NCBI GenBank assembly: GCA_964556005.1
Contig: CAZKUR010000024.1
Location: 1 to 49,561 of the forward strand
Direction: 5' to 3'
Length of the DNA: 49,561 bases
Origin: CAZKUR01 sp964556005
GTDB lineage: Bacteria; Bacteroidota; Ignavibacteria; Ignavibacteriales; Ignavibacteriaceae
Each line of letters starts with the position of its first letter. Within the stretch, counting starts at the first letter, position 1. Made by a program: the position numbers and the translations under genes. Shown piece after piece: positions 25,194-33,730 of the stretch. The notes under the pieces were generated by a model. That model did no database searches. It saw nothing but the letters and a program-made list of their open reading frames with translations, and had not been told where the DNA came from.

Positions 25194-27548
25194 ATGAAGT
25201 ATGCGGTATTTATTGTATTTCTTACCTTTGGTTCTCTATTTGCACAATCCAATCCAGGTATCATTAAAGGAAGGATTACAGATTCCCATTCAAAAGCTGC
25301 GTTAAGAGATGTTAATATCAGTATTATAAAAACAAATTACGGTGCTTCATCAGATAGTACGGGAAATTATACCATCAGGGTTCCTTACGGATCATACGAA
25401 ATCAAATTCAGCTATGTCGGCTACAAGAGTAAAACTGCAAAAGTATCGCTGAGTAAAAACAATAAAGAAATCGAAATAAATGTATCTTTGGTTCCCTCGG
25501 TGCTCCTTCAAAGTGAAGTTAGCGTAACGGCAAGGCGCGAATCTTTCGTTCCTTCTTTCCAGACTATAAAAGAAAAAGATCTCGATAAAATGCCCACTAT
25601 TTTTTCCGATGTTATGAGAAGCGTTAAAATACTTCCGGGTGTTACATCAAATAACGAATTAACAAGCGCATATAACGTTCGCGGCGGAAACTTTGATGAA
25701 AATTTAATTTACCTAAACGGATATGAAATTTACAGGCCGTTTCTGCTGCAGCAGGGAATTGAAGAGAGCCAATCGATAATCAACGGCGATCTTGTAGACA
25801 ATTTACAATTTTACAGCGGCGCTTTTCCTGCCGAATACGGTGACAAAATGTCTTCCGTATTAAGTGTAGAGTACAAAAGAAATCAAAAAGAAAAATTGAG
25901 CGGAACCGTCAGGGCAGATTTGTTGAATTCCGGTCTTACTCTTGAAAATAAATCCGGCAATTTAAATTGGTCGTTGGGAATCAGGTACGCTTACCCTCAA
26001 CTATTTTCAAATGTGCTGCAAACTAAAGGAGCATATCATCCCACATTTAAAGATGTTCAGCTTCTTTCCGATTATGATTTATCGAGCGATTCAAGATTAG
26101 AATTATTTTTGCTTTACGCAGATAACAAATTTGATTTAACTCCTTCTGACTGGGAAGGAAATTTTCAACTCTCATTTCTCGATGTTAAACAGGTTACTCT
26201 TGAATTTTCCGGGAAGCAGTATTACCAATTTAAAAACGGTTTAGCCGGTTTAAGATACATTAAAAAGCTGAACGAAAATTCCAAGTTCACAACATCCGTT
26301 GCATTTTACAACATAAACGAAAACACTAATAAAAATTTATCAAGTAATGTTTTTTACTCCGATGATGCATATAACCCGGGCACAAACAGGGAGTTTTTAA
26401 AAACAATTTATGAATACGCAAACAACGGACTGAAAATAAATACTTTTGAAGTAAAATCAGATTACGATCTTCTGCGGGGAAACCATGATATAAAAGCCGG
26501 ATTGAATTTAAAGCTGACCAAAATGAATAATCTGTTTGATGAATCTTCATACGAATCAGGTATAGACAGCGTTCTGAATCCTCCCTACTCAGCTTATGCC
26601 GTTCAAAATGTAAACTTCAATTCTATCTCCGGTTATGCCGAAGATGAGATATTATTGGGAGAAAAATGGAAAGCAAATATCGGTGCAAGAGTTTTAAAAT
26701 ATTATTATAATAATGAAACATTATTCAGCCCGCGTACAAGCATATTTTATCATTATTCTCCCCTTCATACTTTAAGCTTTAGCTGGGGCGTTTACTATCA
26801 GCCGCCTTTTTTTTATGAACTTCACGACAAAAATCTTTCAACACAAAAACCGTTGATGGCGCAAAAAGCCGTTCATTATGTACTCAGTTGGGATAATACA
26901 TTTAATAAGGACATGAAATTTCTTGTCGAGGTATATTATAAAAAGCTCAGTGATTTAATTCCTTATTACATTAACCAATTACAGCTTGTTTATTCCGATG
27001 CAAACAGCGGAAACGGTTATGCTTACGGCATTGATATCCAGTATGAAGGCGAATTAGTTGAGGGAATGAAGACCTGGATTGGCTACAGCTATTTAAATTC
27101 TAAAGAGAGAAATTTCGGCACAAGTTCCGGTTATCAAAGAAGCCTTCTCGATCAAACAAATACGGTAAGAATTTTCCTTCAGGATAGGGTACGTAAACAT
27201 CCGAACTTCCAGTCTCATGTACAATTTTTATTCGGATCCGGCTATTTATTTCATCCCAGGAAAAGTGTAACCGATCCGTCTACCGGGAAAAATAATATTG
27301 TTGTCGATTACTCAAACATATGGGGTTATCCGTTCTATTTTCGTGTTGATATGGGTTTGACATATAAATTTAATTTGGGTGATGACGGGAGTTTATTGAT
27401 CACGGCAGATGTTTTTAATGTTTTTAATAAAAATAACATTGCATCATATTCATGGTATCATGTTTTTCCCCATACTTCTCAGCCTGTACCTGTTTCTAAT
27501 ATTTATTCACCGAGGTTTTTCAATATCGGCGCGGAATTAACATTTTGA
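25194..27548 (+). CDS. TonB-dependent receptor with carboxypeptidase-regulatory-like N-domain
   Basis: 784 aa. Signal peptide about residues 1-17 (ending LFAQ). Residues 22-105 form a CarboxypepD_reg-like beta-sandwich (IIKGRITDSHSKAALRDVNI, then YEIKFSYVGYKSK), the usual entry of SusC/TonB-type receptors in Bacteroidota. The plug follows: VMRSVKILPGVTSNNELTSA, YNVRGGNFDENLIYLNG, and GAFPAEYGDKMSSVLSV. The barrel ends RFFNIGAELTF with a terminal Phe. No SusD-like lipoprotein adjoins it, so it is not a classical glycan-uptake pair. The ligand is unknown. Confidence 0.85.
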   Translation: MKYAVFIVFLTFGSLFAQSNPGIIKGRITDSHSKAALRDVNISIIKTNYGASSDSTGNYTIRVPYGSYEIKFSYVGYKSKTAKVSLSKNNKEIEINVSLVPSVLLQSEVSVTARRESFVPSFQTIKEKDLDKMPTIFSDVMRSVKILPGVTSNNELTSAYNVRGGNFDENLIYLNGYEIYRPFLLQQGIEESQSIINGDLVDNLQFYSGAFPAEYGDKMSSVLSVEYKRNQKEKLSGTVRADLLNSGLTLENKSGNLNWSLGIRYAYPQLFSNVLQTKGAYHPTFKDVQLLSDYDLSSDSRLELFLLYADNKFDLTPSDWEGNFQLSFLDVKQVTLEFSGKQYYQFKNGLAGLRYIKKLNENSKFTTSVAFYNINENTNKNLSSNVFYSDDAYNPGTNREFLKTIYEYANNGLKINTFEVKSDYDLLRGNHDIKAGLNLKLTKMNNLFDESSYESGIDSVLNPPYSAYAVQNVNFNSISGYAEDEILLGEKWKANIGARVLKYYYNNETLFSPRTSIFYHYSPLHTLSFSWGVYYQPPFFYELHDKNLSTQKPLMAQKAVHYVLSWDNTFNKDMKFLVEVYYKKLSDLIPYYINQLQLVYSDANSGNGYAYGIDIQYEGELVEGMKTWIGYSYLNSKERNFGTSSGYQRSLLDQTNTVRIFLQDRVRKHPNFQSHVQFLFGSGYLFHPRKSVTDPSTGKNNIVVDYSNIWGYPFYFRVDMGLTYKFNLGDDGSLLITADVFNVFNKNNIASYSWYHVFPHTSQPVPVSNIYSPRFFNIGAELTF

Positions 27549-28006
27549 ACTTCATTCTTCAAAAAAGGATGCGTCCGGCTATTAATAAAGTTTTTATTTA
27601 AGCTAACATTTCTTCTAAATAATGATATTCCTTAATTGCGGAGGCAGACAGTATATATGTTGGTCATTACGAACCCGGCTTCCCGCAGTTAACATTAGTA
27701 AGCCGGGTGAAGTAATCTCTTTGACAAAATAATGAAAAGTGGAATTGCCCGCCTATCGGCGAGGTCTCGCAAAGCGGACTTCATCCCGACAATTTCTGTG
27801 AACTGAAGAGTCGGATTCGCAATGACAGTAAATATTTTTATTTTCTATTAAAGTTGAAACTGTTCTGCAGAAATTAAAAATTGTCATCTACTTAATAAAT
27901 AAGCTCAACTACTTTTAATTACTTGTCATATTAAACTTCGGCTTAAAGTCATTTCACCCCTGATTAAAAATCTTTATCTTTACAAAGAACAAAATAAATC
28001 TGTTTA
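27549..28006. other. Intergenic region with repeat element
   Basis: About 460 bases between the TonB receptor and alr. The middle third is the inverted-repeat element at 27663-27826; the rest is AT-rich with no open frame. The alr promoter must lie in the last 150 bases but is not clear by eye. Confidence 0.6.
27663..27826. repeat. Inner unit of the dispersed inverted-repeat element
   Basis: Ends are GTCATTACGAAC (27663-27674) and ATTCGCAATGAC (27815-27826), inverted with 10 of 12 matching. Inside, CCCGGCTT pairs with AAGCCGGG, and GCCTATCGGCGAGGTCTCGC together with AAAGCGGACTTCATC matches the inner part of the 9.9 kb copy. It lacks the outer GACCAAAAA ends, so the inner unit exists on its own. 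Confidence 0.65.
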
Positions 28007-29158
28007 ATGAGTCAATATACCAACCATCCCGTAATCAGTGTAAACGAAATTATCCGGCCGACAAAAGTCGAAGTCGATCTTAATGTGATAAAAGAAAATT
28101 TCATCAAGATCAAAGAGCATGTTGCCCCGGCTAAAGTAATGTGGATTCTTAAAGCTAATGCTTATGGGCATGGACTGGTTAGAATTGCACAATTCCTCCA
28201 GAATTTAAGTGCAGATTATCTCGGAGTAGCTGTAGTTGAGGAAGGAATTTTGCTGCGTGAAATGGGTATAACAATTCCGATTCTTGTTTTAGGCGGAATT
28301 TGGGGAAACCAGATACCTTTATTTTTAGAACATAATCTGGCTATTACTGCCTCATCAATTGATAAATTGAACCAGGTTAATGAAACAGCCAAACGTATGA
28401 AAATGAAAGCAAAGGTTCATTTAAAAATTGATACGGGTATGGAACGGCTCGGGGTGCATTATTATAATGCTGAAAAATTTCTTGAATCCGCTTATAAATG
28501 TTCTAACATTGAAGTGGAAGGAATTTTTTCCCACTTTGCAAATTCCGATACAAAGAATTTGGAACATACACATCTTCAATTGGAAAGATTCTACGATGTA
28601 TTAAGATTTTTTGAAACTCATTCAATCAAACCTCCTATACGCCATATTTCCAACTCCGGCGGAATCCTGCAATTTCCTGAAGCAAATTTCGATATGGTGA
28701 GGCCGGGAATTTTGTTATTCGGTGTTTATCCTTCAAATGAAGTTAAGAAAACTATCGAGGTCAAACCGGCTCTTTCATGGAAATCAGTTGTCGTATATTT
28801 TAAAGTTATTAAGCCGGGACACCCTGTTGGGTACGGCTTAACTTGGAAGACCGACCATAATGTAAGAGCTGTAACTGTTCCGGTCGGGTACGGCGACGGA
28901 TATTTCCGGAGCATGACTAATAAAGCACAGGTTTTAATACGAGGAAAACGTTACAATGAAATAGGTGTAATATCGATGGATCAAATAATTGTTAATATCG
29001 AACAGGACAGCGCATATAACGGAGATGAGGTTATTCTCATCGGAAGCGACGGAAAAAACTCCATTACATGCGAGGAACTTGCCGGTTGGGCAAATACAAT
29101 TCCTTATGAAATTCTTACTAATATTAATACAAGAGTACCGAGAATTTATATTGAGTAG
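28007..29158 (+). CDS. alr: Alanine racemase
   Basis: 383 aa. PLP enzyme converting L- to D-alanine for peptidoglycan. The PLP lysine is Lys49 in WILKANAYGHG. The second catalytic base is Tyr276 in HPVGYGLTW. Other hallmarks: KIDTGMERLGV (139-149), SNSGGILQ, VRPGILLFGVYPS, and ISMDQIIVNI, all in family order. The N-terminus is about 17 residues longer than many Alr proteins (MSQYTNHPVISVNEIIRP), but no better start is in frame. The gene is followed after 21 bases by an exported unknown protein, with its own GAGGAG ribosome binding site. Confidence 0.95.
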   Translation: MSQYTNHPVISVNEIIRPTKVEVDLNVIKENFIKIKEHVAPAKVMWILKANAYGHGLVRIAQFLQNLSADYLGVAVVEEGILLREMGITIPILVLGGIWGNQIPLFLEHNLAITASSIDKLNQVNETAKRMKMKAKVHLKIDTGMERLGVHYYNAEKFLESAYKCSNIEVEGIFSHFANSDTKNLEHTHLQLERFYDVLRFFETHSIKPPIRHISNSGGILQFPEANFDMVRPGILLFGVYPSNEVKKTIEVKPALSWKSVVVYFKVIKPGHPVGYGLTWKTDHNVRAVTVPVGYGDGYFRSMTNKAQVLIRGKRYNEIGVISMDQIIVNIEQDSAYNGDEVILIGSDGKNSITCEELAGWANTIPYEILTNINTRVPRIYIE

Positions 29159-29179
29159 TTATTTAATCGAGGAGTTATA

Positions 29180-29599
29180 ATGAATAAAATCGTTTCAACT
29201 CTTATTTTTTTAATTTTTTTATCGTCTTACGCGTTTGGACAGAAAAACAGTAGTGATTCAGTAAGACAAATTTCACCGCTGTTTGAAAAATCAAATGAAA
29301 CTCAAACAAAGTTTTATCAATTTCAACTTGAATACGGAATTCAAAATTCCGACTTTAATTCATTATTTAATGTCAATCAGAATAATATCTGGCTCTGGAC
29401 TTCCTATACACTCTCAAACAATCAATTCGACAGGAAATTTTCAGACCATACTCCGAGAAACATATTATCACCTCTATACAATCAATATATGGAGAACTCA
29501 AAGTTTAACCCGGTTAGGTATGTTTTAGGAATGGCTGAGGCGGGAGCCGTAGGATATTTGGCATATAAACATATTAAAAAATACGGCTTCTGGAAATAA
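29180..29599 (+). CDS. Exported protein of unknown function
   Basis: 139 aa. A clean signal peptide ends near residue 20 (SSYAFGQ). The mature part is polar with many Asn, Ser and aromatic residues. A hydrophobic stretch near the end (VLGMAEAGAVGYLAYKHI, about 115-132) is probably a C-terminal membrane helix followed by KKYGFWK. I do not recognise the family. A GAGGAG ribosome binding site lies 7 bases before ATG 29180. Position between alr and another unknown gene suggests an envelope-related transcription unit. Confidence 0.6.
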   Translation: MNKIVSTLIFLIFLSSYAFGQKNSSDSVRQISPLFEKSNETQTKFYQFQLEYGIQNSDFNSLFNVNQNNIWLWTSYTLSNNQFDRKFSDHTPRNILSPLYNQYMENSKFNPVRYVLGMAEAGAVGYLAYKHIKKYGFWK

Positions 29600-29640
29600 C
29601 CGGATGCTGAAAAAATTATTTCCGTAAAAATTATTGAATC

Positions 29641-30150
29641 ATGAAAAATATTTCCGATTTTGCAGGTCAATCGCTTCTTATAATTCAACCTTCATTAAGA
29701 AAAAGATATTACGAATTAAAACATGATAGTGAGCTAATCGGGAAATTTTCTTTCCCTAAAACTTTCAGTTCAAAACTCAATGTAGAAATGCAGAACGGCA
29801 AATGGGAAATATACCAGCCGAGCTTCTGGAATTCATTGGTTTTAATAAAAGAAGCCGGGGAATATTCCCCGATTGCAAAATACAAACGGCACGGATTAAA
29901 GCAATTCGGGATTCTCAATCTTCCGGAAGAAAATCAATTAAAGATTATGTTTAAAATGCTTCGCACCGGTTATGAAATTCATACATTAGCCGGAGAAAAT
30001 TTGTTAAGCTGCAAGGAAATGTATTCTTTAAAAAATAAATCAAGGATATTTATAAAGAAACGTTCCGTGCTGATTGATAGATACCCGTGGGTAATTGTTC
30101 TTCTATGGTATCTCGCTTATAGGAGAAAGCATTCTGCAGCGGCACATTAA
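29641..30150 (+). CDS. Unknown protein, possibly Tubby/LURP-like fold, with C-terminal hydrophobic segment
   Basis: 169 aa, no signal peptide. The early region (QSLLIIQPSLRKRYYELKHD, then GKFSFPKT and ALAKYKR-like strands) alternates short beta strands in the manner of phospholipid-scramblase/LURP-type domains, but the resemblance is weak. Near the end, YPWVIVLLWYLAYRRKH is a hydrophobic stretch that could be a short membrane anchor. It starts 41 bases after the previous stop. I do not claim a function. Confidence 0.5.
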   Translation: MKNISDFAGQSLLIIQPSLRKRYYELKHDSELIGKFSFPKTFSSKLNVEMQNGKWEIYQPSFWNSLVLIKEAGEYSPIAKYKRHGLKQFGILNLPEENQLKIMFKMLRTGYEIHTLAGENLLSCKEMYSLKNKSRIFIKKRSVLIDRYPWVIVLLWYLAYRRKHSAAAH

Positions 30151-30336
30151 TATATTTATTTTTCAAATCTGCTGAAAAGTAAAATTTTGACTTAAAATTG
30201 ATTCGAATCTTAAAAAGATAAAAAAACTTATCAAGTGATATAGATGACATCATTCTTTTCAAATTGATATTAATGAAATTTTTTCACTTTATAATTTTAT
30301 ATTTTAGATTGACAAAGGTTAAATAAGGAAGCAAAC

Positions 30337-30870
30337 ATGAAAGCGTCAAAATTCTTTATAAGCAGTTTTGTATTTATATTTTTATTTTCGATGAGCTGTT
30401 TGGCACAAAGCAGCAATAGTTTGCACACTGATAATTATAAAAAAAATCCTTCCGGTAAAGCTGTTCCTAAAGATGATACTACAGTTTTGAAGTTCGATAA
30501 AGATATGTATCTTCATGCATTAAACGGTTACGATCCTGTAGCTTACTTTGTCGACAATAAAGCTGAAAAAGGGACGAAGGATTTTACTTACAACTGGATG
30601 AATGCTGTTTGGCAGTTTGCAAGCGAAGATCACCTTGAAAAATTCAAGAATGACCCTGAAAAATACGCACCGCAATTCGGAGGATTTTCAGCTTACGGCG
30701 TTGCTAACGGCAGCCTGTTTCATGTGGACGGAACTTTATGGACAATTGATGAGGGCAAACTTTATCTTGAGGTAAATCAAAAAGCACTGGAAAAATTCAG
30801 AGAAGACATAAAAGGTTATGTAAAAAAGGCGGAAAAAAACTGGCCGAAATTAAGCGCTTCATTAAACTAA
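30337..30870 (+). CDS. Exported YHS-domain protein, cysteine-free version
   Basis: 177 aa with a signal peptide ending about residue 24 (SCLAQ). The YHS domain covers about 60-125: LHALNGYDPVAYFVDNKAEK, then YNWMNAVWQFASEDHLEKFK and a conserved DPEKYAPQFGGFSAYGVANG. YHS domains of this type usually have Cys after FGG (FGGYCA); here it is Ser. A C-terminal helix carries EKNWPKLS. YHS domains accompany heavy-metal enzymes and may bind metals, but the function here is unknown. It has a good AAGGA ribosome binding site and a paralogue directly downstream. Confidence 0.8.
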   Translation: MKASKFFISSFVFIFLFSMSCLAQSSNSLHTDNYKKNPSGKAVPKDDTTVLKFDKDMYLHALNGYDPVAYFVDNKAEKGTKDFTYNWMNAVWQFASEDHLEKFKNDPEKYAPQFGGFSAYGVANGSLFHVDGTLWTIDEGKLYLEVNQKALEKFREDIKGYVKKAEKNWPKLSASLN

Positions 30871-31002
30871 TTTGCGCCCGTCAGCTTATTAGTTTGAGCC
30901 CCATTCCATCTGATTTTTAATTATAATTCCGTGAAAGTTTCGTGACTTTTCAATTCTATTTTTCATTCCGAAAAATTTATTCACAAACAGATAGGAGATT
31001 AA

Positions 31003-31560
31003 ATGAAATTCACAAAAACTCTTCCAGGTATTTTCATGTTAATAATTTTCTTTTCCATTATTTCTTTTGCACAGAATAATGAAATGCAAAAAAAAGATAT
31101 GATGAAAAAGGAAATAAATAAAAAAGAAATGATGAATAATGAAATGAAAAGCGATGACATGATGCACAAAGAAATGATGATGAAAATAGATAAGAACATG
31201 AACGGCCTTGCACTAAAAGGCTACGACCCTGTTTCTTATTTTATCGACATGAAACCGGAAATGGGAATGTCCAAATACAAATATGAATGGATGGAAGCGC
31301 AATGGCAATTCGCAAGCAAAGAACACATGGATATGTTTATGAAAAATCCCGAGAAGTATGCACCACAGTTCGGCGGATATTGTGCTTACGGTGCCGGCAG
31401 GGATAAGCTTATAAGCGGCGATCCCAATGAATGGACAATTCAAAACGGGAAATTATATCTAAACGTTAATGCAAAGGTCAGAAAACTCTTCAAGCAAAAC
31501 TTGAAAAAGAATATTGAAATGGCTGAAAAAAATTGGCCTGAACTCAGCAAGAAAAAATAA
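31003..31560 (+). CDS. Exported YHS-domain protein with methionine-rich N-terminal region
   Basis: 185 aa, signal peptide to about residue 23 (ISFAQ). Residues 25-65 are unusually rich in Met, Lys, Glu and Asp, with repeated Met pairs (KKDMMKKE, KKEMMNNEM, SDDMMHKEMMM), a pattern seen in periplasmic copper-handling proteins. The YHS domain follows: LALKGYDPVSYFIDMKPEMG and EKYAPQFGGYCAYG, here with the Cys retained. It is a diverged duplicate of the gene 132 bases upstream. Periplasmic metal (Cu or Ag) binding is an inference; no copper ATPase or oxidase gene is adjacent. Confidence 0.8.
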   Translation: MKFTKTLPGIFMLIIFFSIISFAQNNEMQKKDMMKKEINKKEMMNNEMKSDDMMHKEMMMKIDKNMNGLALKGYDPVSYFIDMKPEMGMSKYKYEWMEAQWQFASKEHMDMFMKNPEKYAPQFGGYCAYGAGRDKLISGDPNEWTIQNGKLYLNVNAKVRKLFKQNLKKNIEMAEKNWPELSKKK

Positions 31561-31602
31561 AAATTATGTAAAAATGACCATTATATGAACCAATCGATGG
31601 AC

Positions 31603-31629
31603 ACTCGATATCATAAAATGGTATCGAGT
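31603..31629. terminator. Hairpin between convergent genes
   Basis: ACTCGATATCAT (31603-31614) pairs with ATGGTATCGAGT (31618-31629), 12 bp with one G-T wobble and a 3-base AAA loop. It lies between the YHS gene and the phosphatase gene. Neither side has a long T-run, so a bidirectional terminator or protein-binding site are both possible. Confidence 0.4.
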
Positions 31630-31708
31630 ATCCGCCATTAAGGATGCTATTTAAATAACTAAATAAATCATTATATAGTTATGAATCTAAAATTGACTAA
31701 TCTACTTT

Positions 31709-32803
31709 TCATTCTTTCCTTATAATCATAAGCGAAAGATCATCGTTGACAGGTGCTTCACCGACGAACATGTCGACGTCGTGTACTATTGCCTCTCCGA
31801 TATCTTCAAATTTCATCTGACTGATCCGCGGAAGAATTTTCAGCAGTCTTTCTTTTTCATAAAACTGCCCGAATTCATTCCGGGCTTCAGTTACACCATC
31901 GGTGTAAGAAATTAGTATCTCACCTTTTTCCATTATCAATTCATCTTCATTAAAAGAAAAATCTTTAGCCAGCCCGATTGCGGTGTTGCCCTTTTTTGTT
32001 TCGGTAACTTCTCCGTTTTTAATTAAGATGGGTGGGAAGTGTCCGGCATTAACAAAACGTAATTGAGGATCATCCGGTTTAATTTCAGCATAAACCATTG
32101 ATGCAAAAATATTCGGCAGGCTGTCGCGGTAAAAGATTGAATTTATTTTTGTAACAAGCGATGAAAGAGTATTGAAATCAGCAGCCAAGGCTCTTATTGT
32201 CGCCTGCAGTTTTGCCATTAGAAGTGCTGCGTGCAGACCTTTGCCGGTAACATCAGCAAGAATAATTCCTATCCTGTCATCGTTTATTTTCATGTAATCT
32301 ACAAGATCTCCGCCTACTTCATTTGCCGGTCTTGTAAATAGCCAGATAGACCAGCCGTCAACTTTAGGACTTCTTTCAGGAGTTAGAGCGCGCTGAACTT
32401 TTCTTCCTGCTTCGAGTTCATCTTTTGCAAGAAGCTTATCTTTTAGTTCCAGCATCAGCACAATGAAAATAATTACCCCACCTAAAAGGCCGTTGTTGTT
32501 TATTTGAAGATTCCCGTTATCAAAAATAATGCTTGTTCCGAATATGACAATAAATAAGCCTATGGCAGTTAAAATTCTCCGTGTAGGTGTTAAGTGAAAG
32601 AATAAGCTTTTTGTCATCCAGACAGTTTGATGAAACCATCCGTGTACACGCTTCATTCCTTCCAGCCGTTTTTTCTGATCTTCGTCTAAGTAGAATTCTT
32701 TCAGTTCTTTTAATTCACGCTTAATATCTCTGCTGAATCTCATATTCCGCAGATCTTCCCTAAAAACTCTGGTGAATTTCTGTCCTGTACTTGTGCTGTT
32801 CAT
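31709..32803 (-). CDS. Membrane PP2C/SpoIIE-type (RsbU-like) serine phosphatase
   Basis: 364 aa. A basic N-terminal stretch precedes two membrane helices (about 75-95 and 103-118, RRILTAIGLFIVIFGTSIIF and GGVIIFIVLMLEL). The C-terminal phosphatase domain has the metal-binding blocks: RPANEVGGDLVDYMKI, ILADVTGKGLHAALLMAKLQ, ISYTDGVTEARNEFGQFYEK and APVNDDLSLMII. Such proteins dephosphorylate anti-sigma-factor antagonists in partner-switching pathways. No anti-sigma or STAS partner is encoded nearby, so the target is unknown. It converges with the YHS gene. Confidence 0.85.
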   Translation of the reverse strand: MNSTSTGQKFTRVFREDLRNMRFSRDIKRELKELKEFYLDEDQKKRLEGMKRVHGWFHQTVWMTKSLFFHLTPTRRILTAIGLFIVIFGTSIIFDNGNLQINNNGLLGGVIIFIVLMLELKDKLLAKDELEAGRKVQRALTPERSPKVDGWSIWLFTRPANEVGGDLVDYMKINDDRIGIILADVTGKGLHAALLMAKLQATIRALAADFNTLSSLVTKINSIFYRDSLPNIFASMVYAEIKPDDPQLRFVNAGHFPPILIKNGEVTETKKGNTAIGLAKDFSFNEDELIMEKGEILISYTDGVTEARNEFGQFYEKERLLKILPRISQMKFEDIGEAIVHDVDMFVGEAPVNDDLSLMIIRKE

Positions 32804-32980
32804 TTCAATTTATTAAAAATTTCACGAAAAACTTATATAATAGTTGGTTAACAGGCAAGTAAATGATGATGAGCGGTAAAATGTTTAGGTAGATTAAATA
32901 TTTTAATAACAACATAAATTTGCAAAACCCATCTTTTATTAAGCTATTGATGAAAAGATAATATTAACCGATAATAACAC

Positions 32981-33730
32981 TTATCCGCGTTTTAAATTTT
33001 TCCCTGAATTAAATTTCACAAGTGATTCCCAATCAATTTCTCCTTCATTTGTACAAAACTTTTTGCTAAATTCTACTGTAAATTTATTAACTATCATAGA
33101 ATACGATTTTAAAAATTCTTCGTTTCTATTTTTAGCTTTATGACCCAATGGTTCGATTATTTTAATATATAATTCATTATCTCCAGAAATAAATTCCCAA
33201 AATTCTTGACCGCAATATTTAAAGTAAATGCCATTTTTATCAGGATTATTGTCTTTACCATAACAACATCCATTTATTGCAATAGTATTCAATTTTGAAT
33301 TACTTGTTCTTAAAGTTTTTCTTGCAGCATTAAAATCTGATATCATTTTCTTTATAGCACTAGCATTCCCCCAATTAGGGCCAGATTTAATCGTAATTAT
33401 GTATCTAATTTTATCTTTATCAAATTCTAAATCAATACCTTGAATTCCAGATTTCCATCCATTATACACTTTTGAATTAATGTAAATAGCTAGACCTTCC
33501 AACCAATCTCCAAAAATTGTTTCTTCATTTGATGAAATATGAGCATCTAAAATTCCTCTAACAATTTGCTCAGAGGTTAAAACGTTCTTTGCTTTGAAAA
33601 GATAGGGATTTTTACGTTTAAGTATTTTGGAAAGTTTTAATTTATTTAAACTTTCCCAGCGTTGCTTATGAAAAGAGCCAATGTTTTCTTCCACATATTT
33701 ATTTATGTCTTTTAGATCTAGTTTTTTCAT
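32981..33730 (-). CDS. Type II restriction endonuclease (PmeII-like family)
   Basis: 249 aa from ATG 33730; an earlier in-frame ATG at 33748 is possible, but MKKLDLKDINKYVEENIG is the natural start. GIDLEFDKDKIRYIITIKSG followed by PNWGNASAIKKM carries a plausible PD-(D/E)xK-type core (D...x...I-x-S/K-K), and NGCCYGKDNNPD with FKYCGQEFWEFISGD matches, as far as I recall, the PmeII-type endonuclease family. It overlaps the methyltransferase gene by 32 bases on the same strand, the arrangement of a tight restriction-modification pair. The recognition site cannot be predicted from the sequence alone. Local composition is AT-rich, consistent with horizontal acquisition. Confidence 0.75.
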   Translation of the reverse strand: MKKLDLKDINKYVEENIGSFHKQRWESLNKLKLSKILKRKNPYLFKAKNVLTSEQIVRGILDAHISSNEETIFGDWLEGLAIYINSKVYNGWKSGIQGIDLEFDKDKIRYIITIKSGPNWGNASAIKKMISDFNAARKTLRTSNSKLNTIAINGCCYGKDNNPDKNGIYFKYCGQEFWEFISGDNELYIKIIEPLGHKAKNRNEEFLKSYSMIVNKFTVEFSKKFCTNEGEIDWESLVKFNSGKNLKRG

